Of a stretch of 61,316 nt of DNA, positions 1 to 7,307 are shown piece after piece. The notes beneath the pieces were generated by a model, which saw nothing but the letters and a program-made list of their open reading frames with translations, made no database searches and was not told the DNA's origin. The first letter of the stretch is position 1. Each line of letters starts with the position of its first letter. Source of the DNA: VAZQ01 sp035300505 (GTDB taxonomy: Bacteria; Pseudomonadota; Alphaproteobacteria; Rhizobiales; Xanthobacteraceae); contig DATGVJ010000005.1 of NCBI GenBank assembly GCA_035300505.1, forward strand, positions 1-61,316. Reading direction: 5' to 3'. A program made the translations under genes and the position numbers.

Positions 1-197
1 GCACCCACGCCTTCGATATTCATCCGCTGCAGAAGCGCTGCCTGCTCGAAGGGCTCGACGATATTTCTCTGACGCAGCGCTACGCCACCGAATTCAACGC
101 GTTCGAGACGCGCCACCGTGCCGCCATGCCGTGGTTGTTCGCGTCCTCATCGCGCCTCCGAAGTCGCAAACTTCGGCTTTTCCCATCCCTTCGGTGA
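1..197 (+). CDS. leuD: 3-isopropylmalate dehydratase small subunit, C-terminal fragment
   Basis: The reading frame is open from position 3 to a TGA at 195-197, and the 5' part lies outside the window. The translation contains KRCLLEGLDDISLT followed by an acidic/aromatic tail ending around MPWLF, which is the conserved C-terminus of LeuD. LeuD pairs with LeuC to isomerise 2- and 3-isopropylmalate in leucine biosynthesis. The frame runs about 18 residues past the usual end and overlaps the last 51 bases of the convergent map gene, so the true protein may be slightly extended compared with relatives. Only about 64 residues are visible, so identity rests on this one conserved block. Confidence 0.75.
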   Translation, partial: THAFDIHPLQKRCLLEGLDDISLTQRYATEFNAFETRHRAAMPWLFASSSRLRSRKLRLFPSLR

Positions 198-986
198 CAG
201 CGTGAAAATCTCGACCCCACCTGGTGTCACCGCAACCGTATGTTCGAATTGCGCCGACAGGGAACGGTCACGGGTGACGGCGGTCCAGCCGTCGGACAGC
301 ACCTTCACGTGTGGACGGCCGAGATTGATCATCGGCTCGACGGTGAAAAACATGCCGGGCTTGAGCGTAATGCCGTCGCCCGGGCGGCCGACATGGACGA
401 CATTGGGTTCGTCGTGGAACAGCCGTCCGAGACCGTGGCCGCAGAAGTCGCGGACCACGCTCATGTGCTGCGCTTCCACGAAGGTTTGGATCGCGGCTCC
501 GATGTCGCCGGTGGTAGCGCCCGGGCGGATCGCGGCGATCCCGCGCATCATCGATTCATAGGTGACTTCGATCAGCCGCTCGGCACGGCGCGGGATCGTG
601 CCTACCGCATACATGCGGCTTGAATCGCCATGCCAGCCGTCAAGGATGAACGTGACGTCGACATTGACGATGTCGCCTTCACGCAGCGGCTTTTCGTTCG
701 GGATGCCGTGACAGACCACGTGATTGACCGACGTGCAGCTCGATCTGCGATAGCCGCGGTACATCAGCGTTGCCGGCAGGGCGTTGTGGTCCCGGCCGAA
801 CTCGAAAATCAACTGGTCGATCTTGTTCGTCGGAACGCCGGGACGAACGTGCTCCGTGAGCATGTCGAGACATTCGGCGGCCAGCCGTCCGGCCCTGCGC
901 ATCCCTTCGAACGCCGTGGGCCCATGGATCTTGACCTGTCCGGTCTTGCGCTGCGGCGCCAAGGTCGCGTCAATGTAGGTCATCAT
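147..986 (-). CDS. map: Type I methionine aminopeptidase
   Basis: The 279-residue protein removes the initiator methionine from nascent proteins in the cytoplasm. The five metal ligands of the family can be placed: D110 (in VNVDVT), D121 (in GDSSRMY), H184 (in CGHGLG), E217 (in VEPMI) and E248 (in QFEHT), with the substrate-facing H93 in VCHGIP. Length is normal. The start ATG at 984-986 overlaps the TGA of the upstream gene in an ATGA arrangement, so translation is probably coupled to the exported CXXCH protein before it; a second ATG follows directly. The 3' end overlaps leuD by 51 bases on the other strand. Confidence 0.95.
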   Translation of the reverse strand: MMTYIDATLAPQRKTGQVKIHGPTAFEGMRRAGRLAAECLDMLTEHVRPGVPTNKIDQLIFEFGRDHNALPATLMYRGYRRSSCTSVNHVVCHGIPNEKPLREGDIVNVDVTFILDGWHGDSSRMYAVGTIPRRAERLIEVTYESMMRGIAAIRPGATTGDIGAAIQTFVEAQHMSVVRDFCGHGLGRLFHDEPNVVHVGRPGDGITLKPGMFFTVEPMINLGRPHVKVLSDGWTAVTRDRSLSAQFEHTVAVTPGGVEIFTLSPKGWEKPKFATSEAR

Positions 987-3157
987 TTTGCCAGCGGATC
1001 AGGGCGAATCTGGAACTTCACCACCCTCGGCAGGGTGCCCTTGCCGCCTTCCATGTGGAACGGCGTGCGTTGCCCATAGGTCGTCCACAAGCCGCGTCCC
1101 TTCCAGCCGCCATTGGGATCGTCGATGCGCCCATCGACGCCCTTGGCGTAGAAGCCGAGCGGATAGGGGACCCGCATATTGACCCATTTGCCGTCGACGA
1201 GCGCCATGATCGACTCGTTGGCATTGCCGGTTGCCATGGGGGTGTTGGCGCCAAAGCCCGATGTGTTGAACCAGTCGACCCACGTATAGTAGCTCGACTC
1301 CACACTTCCGGGCTCGTTGAAGCCGACGAACTGCGGGCCGGGGAACTGATAGAGCGTCCAGCCTTCGCGGCAGTGGCGCCCGGTCGCGGTGGTCGGGCCA
1401 TTGAGTACCTTGCACTTGGCTCGATCGAAGCTCGCCATATGGCCGCTCGACAAGGGTACCCAGACCACGCCGTTGCGATCCACGTCCATGCCGCGCGGGC
1501 CGTAACCGGGCGTCTTTGGATCATCAAACGGCACTTCGAAGATTTCGGTCAGTGCCGTGTTGGATGGATCGGGGCCCGGCACGGTGCGCATAATGAAGCC
1601 CGGAAATACCCGCACGGTCGTCCACACTGCGCCGTCCGGCGTCACGCCGATCCCATAGGTGCCGACGTTGAGGCGGTGGTCCTTGGTGGGATCGACCGGC
1701 TGGTTGGGCTCGTTATAGGGCCCGCGCTTGCCGTCGCCGTTGGTGTCGACCACGAAGGCGGTCCAGCCTTGCGATTTCTCCTCGTCGCCGGTCTCGTCGA
1801 GCATCTTGGTATTGATCCAGCCCAGCACGCCCTGGCCGCCGCTGAACCAAAGCGTATTGTTGGCGTCCTCGGCGAAGTGCAGGTGATGTGTGCTGAAGCA
1901 GGTGTCGACCGTCGTGAATTTGTCGGTTCGCGGATCGTAGACCGCGGCGTGCCGGGTCGACGTCTTGGTCGGGAATGCCTTCGCGGACGGATGGTTCGAA
2001 CCCTCCTGGCAGAAGGCCGGATTCGTCGTTGTCCGAATCTGCGACGTGAACCAGGTCCGCCCCAATTGGTCCATCATCGGATTGTGCGAATTGGTCTGGC
2101 TGTCCCAGATTTTTTCGTCGCCGTAATAGGCTGACGGCGCCATCGGATCATCCTTCGACGACGGGGTCTTGGGGTCGCGCGCCGTGATCTTCACCTCGCT
2201 GGTCTTGTGCGTGACCGGATCGAGGATGGGAATGTAGTCGGTCGAATATTCCGGCGAGCCATACACCTTGCCATTGGGGTTCACGCGCGGATTGCGCCGG
2301 TCAGTCGCGATCTGGTCATGCAGATAGGCTTTGGGCCGGCCCCAGTCCCACTGGGTGATGACGACGTTGCGCTCGACGCCCTGCGGGCGCTCTGGTTGGG
2401 CGGCGGGCAATTCACCCTTGGCGACGCGGTCGGTCCAATCCCCGAAATAGCTCAGGCCCCGCTGCGCCCCGAAGCGGTTGATGCTGGCGATCATGGCGTT
2501 CATCGCTTGGCCGGACTGGATGCGGCGCGCCCAGGCCGCCGAATGCGAACTCTCGCTTTTGAGGAATTCTTCCGGAACGGTACGCGTCGCCTTGGTGCCG
2601 AGCGCATGACAGCCCCAACAGCCGTTGGTCTTGATGCTGTCGAGCCACTGGTGCTGCGAGCGCATCGACGTCGGGATTCGGTTACCGGCATCGCCGGTGC
2701 CCGGGAACTCGCTCTTATCAGGAAACCGCATCATCGCGTACCAATAAGCGGCCGGATAATATTCGGCTGCCGCGGCCGCGCTCGGCGCCGGCACGGCGCG
2801 CAGGTTGAGCGTCTGGCCGGGCTCGCCATCGACCTTGGGCGAATCGACCAGCCCATAGCCGCGCACCCAGACTTTGTATTTGGCCTTCGGCATGTCGGGA
2901 ATCATGAAGCGGCCGGAATCGTCGGTGACGACGATTTTCGCGAATTTGGTCGGCAGGTCGGTGGTCTCGGCGATCACCCAGGCTCCGGCCTCGGGTCCAC
3001 CGGCGCCGGTCACGACGCCGCCGATTTCGGCCGCGCCGACCGCGATGCCGGGCACCGTCTGGGCGAGAAGCGGCGAGGGCGGGCTCACCAGAAATAGCGC
3101 GAGCGCGGTGGCGGCTGTGGCATGTGCGAGGGTCCAAGGTCCGTGGGTCTTTTTCAT
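983..3157 (-). CDS. Exported carboxypeptidase-regulatory-like / beta-propeller protein with one CXXCH haem motif
   Basis: The start is ATG at 3157: it has an AGGAAGGGA ribosome site and opens a signal peptide (MKKTHGPWTL..., cleavage probably after LLAQ, residue 33). A longer frame starts at 3331 but lacks these features. Residues about 40-120 resemble a carboxypeptidase regulatory-like (Ig-fold) domain. A single CWGCH motif at 180-184 predicts covalent c-type haem. The rest, to residue 724, has repeated WFTSQI, LWFSGGQG, VWTTVRVFPG and VWVPLSSG-like strands, as in Vgb/NHL-type propellers. The location is periplasmic. I know of no established function; a redox or lyase role is inference. It is coupled to map downstream. 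Confidence 0.75.
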   Translation of the reverse strand: MKKTHGPWTLAHATAATALALFLVSPPSPLLAQTVPGIAVGAAEIGGVVTGAGGPEAGAWVIAETTDLPTKFAKIVVTDDSGRFMIPDMPKAKYKVWVRGYGLVDSPKVDGEPGQTLNLRAVPAPSAAAAAEYYPAAYWYAMMRFPDKSEFPGTGDAGNRIPTSMRSQHQWLDSIKTNGCWGCHALGTKATRTVPEEFLKSESSHSAAWARRIQSGQAMNAMIASINRFGAQRGLSYFGDWTDRVAKGELPAAQPERPQGVERNVVITQWDWGRPKAYLHDQIATDRRNPRVNPNGKVYGSPEYSTDYIPILDPVTHKTSEVKITARDPKTPSSKDDPMAPSAYYGDEKIWDSQTNSHNPMMDQLGRTWFTSQIRTTTNPAFCQEGSNHPSAKAFPTKTSTRHAAVYDPRTDKFTTVDTCFSTHHLHFAEDANNTLWFSGGQGVLGWINTKMLDETGDEEKSQGWTAFVVDTNGDGKRGPYNEPNQPVDPTKDHRLNVGTYGIGVTPDGAVWTTVRVFPGFIMRTVPGPDPSNTALTEIFEVPFDDPKTPGYGPRGMDVDRNGVVWVPLSSGHMASFDRAKCKVLNGPTTATGRHCREGWTLYQFPGPQFVGFNEPGSVESSYYTWVDWFNTSGFGANTPMATGNANESIMALVDGKWVNMRVPYPLGFYAKGVDGRIDDPNGGWKGRGLWTTYGQRTPFHMEGGKGTLPRVVKFQIRPDPLAK

Positions 3158-3332
3158 CGAGCGTTCCCTTCCTGCGATGATTTGCCAAAGCTGTTGGGGC
3201 GCGACTTTTTGCTTTTGGCCCGAACGTTGCCCCCATGGTAGATCATGTCGAGGCAATTGATCCAGCCATTCTTGAACAGGATGCGGCGCCTCGCGCCATA
3301 TAGGATTTGCCCGAAGATTCTGCGAGGTCAAA

Positions 3333-4328
3333 ATGGCACGGTGTCAAGACCCATTGATTTCCCGGCGCGCATGTATGGGCCTGCTCGGCGGCGCGGCGAT
3401 TGCGCTTCCCGCGCACGCGCAACAGAGCCCGGCGTTCCCCAACAGGCTCATGCACATCATTGTGCCGTTCACACCGGGCGGATCGAACGACGTGGTGGCG
3501 CGGGAAATGGCGGCAGGTTTGCAGTCGAGCCTCAAGCAGAGCGTCGTGGTCGAGAACAAGCCGGGCGGCGGCGGCAACATCGCCTATTCATACGTTTCGA
3601 AATCGCCGCCGGATGGCCACACCATGCTGATCGTGCCGGCGTCGTTCACCATCGGCCCGCACCTGGCGCGCAATCCGGTCTATCATCCGGTCAAGGATTT
3701 CGCGCCCATCAACCAGGTTGCCGACGTACCCTTCGTGCTGGTCGTCCCGGCAAGCCTTCCGGTGCGGAGCTTGAAGGAATTCATTGAGCTTGCAAAAACC
3801 GCGCCCAACAAGTTGACCTTCGGCTCGGTCGGCGTCGGCACGCCGCAGCATCTCGGCGGGGAGTTGTTCAAGATGCAGGCGGGTGTCGATCTCATTCACG
3901 TGCCGTTCCGCGGGGCTACACTGGTCATACCGGATCTGATCGCGGGGCGCATCGACATGTTCATCGGCGCCGTCAATTCGCTCCTTCCGCTTTTGCGGGA
4001 TGGCAAGCTGCGGGCGCTGGCGGCGACCAGCCTCAAGCGCATTCCCTCGATGCCGGAACTGCCGACCATGTCGGAACTAGGCTTTGCCGGCTTCGAGGTG
4101 ACTTCGGGCGTTGGCCTGGTGGCGCCGGCCGGCACGCCGCCCGACATCATCGATACGCTCAACCGCGAGATGGGCAAGATCATCGCCACAACAGGTTACA
4201 AGGAGCGCATGGCCGCCATCGGCGTCGACGTCGTCGGCACCACGCCCGCCGAATTCGCAAAGATCATCAGCGAGGATTACGAGAAGTGGGGCAAGGTGAT
4301 CCAGGCGGCGGGGATCAAGCCGGAGTGA
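3333..4328 (+). CDS. Bug/TctC-family tripartite tricarboxylate transporter binding protein
   Basis: This is a periplasmic binding protein of 331 residues. It has a twin-arginine-like signal (ISRRACMGLLGG...AHAQ, cleavage around residue 30) followed by the Bug signatures IIVPFTPGG, VVENKPGGGGNIA, GSVGVGTPQHLGGE and PFRGA. These proteins capture carboxylates, amino acids or aromatic acids, often for TctAB-type permeases, but no tctAB genes lie nearby, as is common for orphan Bug proteins. ATG at 3333 is used here; an in-frame ATG at 3375 would remove the RR motif. It is divergent from the CXXCH protein, with about 175 bp between them, and ends 4 bp from the convergent GST gene. The ligand cannot be told. 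Confidence 0.88.
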   Translation: MARCQDPLISRRACMGLLGGAAIALPAHAQQSPAFPNRLMHIIVPFTPGGSNDVVAREMAAGLQSSLKQSVVVENKPGGGGNIAYSYVSKSPPDGHTMLIVPASFTIGPHLARNPVYHPVKDFAPINQVADVPFVLVVPASLPVRSLKEFIELAKTAPNKLTFGSVGVGTPQHLGGELFKMQAGVDLIHVPFRGATLVIPDLIAGRIDMFIGAVNSLLPLLRDGKLRALAATSLKRIPSMPELPTMSELGFAGFEVTSGVGLVAPAGTPPDIIDTLNREMGKIIATTGYKERMAAIGVDVVGTTPAEFAKIISEDYEKWGKVIQAAGIKPE

Positions 4329-4332
4329 GGTG

Positions 4333-4935
4333 CTACGACGCCACCGGCATCGTGGTCTTGAACGACTCGCGCTCACCCAATCGTTCCGCATGCGCCCGCA
4401 ATGCGGGATGCGCGCTGCGCCATTCGAAATCCGGCAGCACATGGTCGAGATAGCCGAGCGCCATGCCGCAGGCGATGTCGGCGAGCGTGAAACTGTTGCA
4501 ACAACAGAATTGCCGTGCGCCAAGATCGCGCTCCATGGCGGCGAGCCCGCCTGCGATCTTCTTTTGCTGCTTGGCGTGCCATTGTGGGGTCTGGCGCTTG
4601 TCATAGTCGTGCGACGTCAAGATGGTGGCGTCCGCAATGCCGTTGCCGAGCGCCTCCCAGCGCCGTACTTCGATGCGATCCGCAAACGTATCGGGCATCA
4701 GCTTGCCTGTCTTCGAAAGTCCGTCGAGGTATTCGACAATCACCGAGGAATCATAAAGCGCCGTGCCATCGAGGCGCACCAGCACCGGCACCTTGCCCAA
4801 CGGGTTGAATTCCGCCACGCCCGAGTTCGGGTCGGACGGCCGCGCCACCACGTATTCGTAAAGGATGTTCTTTTCCACAAAGGCAATACGAACCTTGCGC
4901 ACATAGGGACTGCCGCGCGAACCCAACAATTTCAT
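4333..4935 (-). CDS. Glutathione S-transferase family protein (YibF-like)
   Basis: The 200-residue protein has an N-terminal thioredoxin-fold GST domain (MKLLGSRGSPYVRKVRIA, with S in the SPY motif as likely catalytic residue; LGKVPVLV with the cis-proline; DSSVIVEYLD for glutathione contact) and an all-helical C-terminal domain containing FTLADIACG. The ATG at 4935 follows a GGAG site; the frame could extend to 5013 but that part has no GST homology. An unusual CCC run occurs in the C-terminal half. A nested hairpin lies 56-98 bp upstream in the leader. Substrate is unknown. Confidence 0.88.
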   Translation of the reverse strand: MKLLGSRGSPYVRKVRIAFVEKNILYEYVVARPSDPNSGVAEFNPLGKVPVLVRLDGTALYDSSVIVEYLDGLSKTGKLMPDTFADRIEVRRWEALGNGIADATILTSHDYDKRQTPQWHAKQQKKIAGGLAAMERDLGARQFCCCNSFTLADIACGMALGYLDHVLPDFEWRSAHPALRAHAERLGERESFKTTMPVAS

Positions 4936-4990
4936 TGACGTTGCTCCAGGGATTGAGCCGGATTGTGTGGTGGTTGTTACAATAGGGCCC

Positions 4991-5032
4991 ATCACCTTCG
5001 CAACCGGTCGCAAGCCGGTGCCATAAGGTGAT
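4991..5032. other. Nested inverted repeat in the GST/SBP intergenic region
   Basis: ATCACCTT (4991-4998) pairs with AAGGTGAT (5025-5032), and inside it ACCGG (5003-5007) pairs with CCGGT (5015-5019). It sits in the 5' leader of the minus-strand GST gene and about 150 bp before the plus-strand binding-protein gene. It may be a leader hairpin or an operator. The rest of the 4936-5178 gap shows only weak dyads (TAGAT/ATCTA at 5035-5050) and no recognisable gene. Confidence 0.4.
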
Positions 5033-5178
5033 ATTAGATGTTAGAAATCTAGCGAGGCATTCTTCTTTTATTTCAATGCAGTAGCCTCCCACGCCCGCTT
5101 GTCTCGCGCAAATCCAGCCCCTATAGCAACGGCGAGCGGCACGATCGGCCGGCAAATTACTCTCTGGAGCACCTCACT

Positions 5179-5940
5179 ATGGCGATGACTTCGGGCGGCG
5201 CTGCAGCCGCACTCAGGGAATTGGCGCCGAGCGGCAGCTTGCGCGTGGCGATTGCGGTCGGGCCGGCGGCTTCCGCGCTCTGGTGCGTTCGCGATGCGGC
5301 GACCGGCAAGCCGCGCGGAGTGCCGGTGGAACTCGGCACCGCACTGGCGCAAAAACTGGGCGTGCCGGTTGCGCTCATCGAATACGCGGCATCGGCCGCC
5401 ATCATCTCCGAAACCAACAATAATCGCTGGGATGTCACGTTCGTGCCCGTCGACGACGATCGCAAGAAGATCGTCGATTTCGGCGCGCCCTATCATCTGT
5501 TGCAGAGCACTTATCTGGTGGCGCCGGGTTCTGTTATCAAAACGGTCGCGGAGGTCAACCGGCCGGGCGTGCGCATCGCCGGCGTCGATGGCACCACGAC
5601 ATTCCGGGCTTCCACCAAGGCGTCGCCCAACGCTACGCCCGTCATCGTGAAAGACCCCGATACGGCCGTCAGCATGATGCGCAAGGGCGAGGTCGATGCC
5701 ATTGCGCTGTCACGTGAGACGATCGTCGGGCTGCTTGGCATCGTACCGGGTTCGCGCGCGCTCGATGGCGGCTTTCTCAATTCGACGACCGCCATTGCGG
5801 TGCCGAAAAACAAACCGGCCGCGCTTGCGGCTGTGACGGATTTCATCGAAGAGGCGAAGGCGTCAGGCCTTGTGCGGCATGCGCTTGACGCCATGGGGAT
5901 GACGACATCGCAGATCCCGCCAGTCGGCATGAAGGCATAA
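5179..5940 (+). CDS. Type 2 periplasmic-binding-fold protein without signal peptide
   Basis: The protein has 253 residues. The fold of amino-acid ABC transporter binding proteins (PBPb/SBP family 3) is recognisable from GSLRVAIAVGP, PRGVPVELGTALAQKLGVP, NRWDVTFVPVDDDRKKIVDF and MRKGEVDAIAL. The ATG has a GGAG site nine bases upstream, and there is no hydrophobic leader at this start or in frame above it, so the product is predicted to be cytoplasmic or to lack normal export. The next gene, an aminotransferase, begins 38 bp downstream in the same direction. It could be a cytosolic ligand-binding protein or a degenerate transporter subunit. Confidence 0.75.
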   Translation: MAMTSGGAAAALRELAPSGSLRVAIAVGPAASALWCVRDAATGKPRGVPVELGTALAQKLGVPVALIEYAASAAIISETNNNRWDVTFVPVDDDRKKIVDFGAPYHLLQSTYLVAPGSVIKTVAEVNRPGVRIAGVDGTTTFRASTKASPNATPVIVKDPDTAVSMMRKGEVDAIALSRETIVGLLGIVPGSRALDGGFLNSTTAIAVPKNKPAALAAVTDFIEEAKASGLVRHALDAMGMTTSQIPPVGMKA

Positions 5941-5978
5941 TTCAACTTAAAGAGATCCAGAAGAAACAGGGAACGCTA

Positions 5979-7160
5979 ATGCTTCGCACCATTTCCGCCT
6001 TTGAACGTCCCGGTGAGGAAAATGCCTTCGCGGTCCTGGCGCGCGCCAATGCGCTCATCGCGCAGGGGCGCGACGTCATCAATCTCGGCATCGGGCAGCC
6101 GGATTTTCGCACGCCCGATTTCATCGTCGAGGCGGCCATCAAGGCACTGCGCGACGGTCATCACGGCTACACGGCAGCCACCGGCATTCCGCCGTTGCGC
6201 GAGGCGGTTGCCGCCAACCTGCACAAACGCTTCGGCGTGACTGTGTCGCCCGACGAAGTGATGATCCAGCCCGGCGGCAAGCCGACCATGTTCATGGCGA
6301 TCATGATGTTCGGCGAGCCCGGTGTCGATATTCTTTATCCTGACCCGGGCTTTCCGATCTATCGTTCGATGATCGAATTTACCGGCGCCAATCCGATCCC
6401 GGTGCCGATCCGCGAGGAAAATGCGTTTGCGTTTTCGGCGGAGGAAACGCTTAGCCTGATCACCCCGAAGACGCGGCTCCTGATCGTCAATTCGCCCGCC
6501 AACCCGACCGGCGGCGTTACACCCAAGGCGGAAGTCGACAAGCTCGTCGCAGGGCTCGAACGCTGGCCCGACGTCTGCGTGATGTCCGACGAAATCTACG
6601 ACCACATGGTCTATGACGGCGAGAAGCATGTCTGCCTGCTCTCCTATCCGTCGATCCGCGACCGGCTCATCCTGCTCAATGGCTGGTCCAAGACCTATGC
6701 GATGACGGGCTGGCGCCTCGGTTATGCGGTGTGGCCGGGCAAGCTTTATGACTATGCGCGCAAGCTCGCGGTAAACCTTCACTCCTGCGTCAATGCCTCG
6801 GCGCAGTTTGCCGGATTGGCGGCGCTCACTGGTCCGCAGGGCGAAGTCCACAAGATGGTGGCGGAGTTCGACCAGCGGCGCAAGGTCGTTGTCGATGGCC
6901 TCAACGCTTTGCCGGGCGTTTCCTGCGCGACGCCGAAAGGTGCGTTCTATGCGTTCCCCAACGTCAAGCGTACCGGCTGGATGGCGAAGGCGTTGGCCAA
7001 TGCGCTGCTTGATGAGGCGGGCGTTGCGATCATCGGCGGGCCCGACTTCGGCATCCTCGGTGAAGGCTATGTGCGCTTGTCCTACGCCAACTCCACCGAG
7101 AATATCGCCAAGGCGCTCAAGCGCATGGGCGAGTTTCTAAGCGCGAAGAAGGCGGCGTGA
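5979..7160 (+). CDS. Class I/II PLP-dependent aminotransferase
   Basis: This is a fold type I aminotransferase of 393 residues. INLGIGQPDF near residue 40 is the substrate-binding strand, NSPANPTGG contains the pyridine-ring asparagine region, MSDEIYD holds the PLP-contacting Asp and Tyr, and SKTYAMTGWRLGYAV holds the Schiff-base lysine. The sequence is closest in style to the broad aspartate/aromatic AAT-I family; the amino donor cannot be assigned. The start ATG follows a CAGGGA site. It probably forms a two-gene operon with the binding-fold protein 38 bp upstream, and ends at a palindromic element shared with convergent ahcY. Confidence 0.85.
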   Translation: MLRTISAFERPGEENAFAVLARANALIAQGRDVINLGIGQPDFRTPDFIVEAAIKALRDGHHGYTAATGIPPLREAVAANLHKRFGVTVSPDEVMIQPGGKPTMFMAIMMFGEPGVDILYPDPGFPIYRSMIEFTGANPIPVPIREENAFAFSAEETLSLITPKTRLLIVNSPANPTGGVTPKAEVDKLVAGLERWPDVCVMSDEIYDHMVYDGEKHVCLLSYPSIRDRLILLNGWSKTYAMTGWRLGYAVWPGKLYDYARKLAVNLHSCVNASAQFAGLAALTGPQGEVHKMVAEFDQRRKVVVDGLNALPGVSCATPKGAFYAFPNVKRTGWMAKALANALLDEAGVAIIGGPDFGILGEGYVRLSYANSTENIAKALKRMGEFLSAKKAA

Positions 7161-7187
7161 AAACTGTGATTTTGACGTGAGGATCGA

Positions 7188-7302
7188 AGCCCGGGTTGAG
7201 CGTCCGCAGGCGCGTTTACGCGCATCGGGCGCGAAACCCGGGAGCGGTCCCGGGTTTTCGTCGCAACGCGCGCAAGGCACGCGTTGCACTTCAACCCGGG
7301 CT
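7188..7302. repeat. REP/BIME-like composite palindromic element
   Basis: An outer perfect 12-bp inverted repeat, AGCCCGGGTTGA (7188-7199) and TCAACCCGGGCT (7291-7302), encloses further hairpins. These are GCGCG-TTTA-CGCGC near 7210-7223, a 10-bp stem AAACCCGGGA/TCCCGGGTTT at 7234-7257 with a GCGG loop, and GCAACGCG/CGCGTTGC at 7263-7287. It fills the gap between the convergent aminotransferase and ahcY genes and probably also terminates transcription from both sides. Similar CCCGGG-bounded palindromes are common extragenic repeats in this bacterial order (from memory). Confidence 0.75.
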
Positions 7303-7307
7303 ACGAC

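Noticed and set aside
3158..3331. N-terminal extension of the CXXCH protein
   Set aside because: The added 58 residues place the signal peptide internally and lie in the divergent promoter region; the start at 3157 has a good ribosome site.
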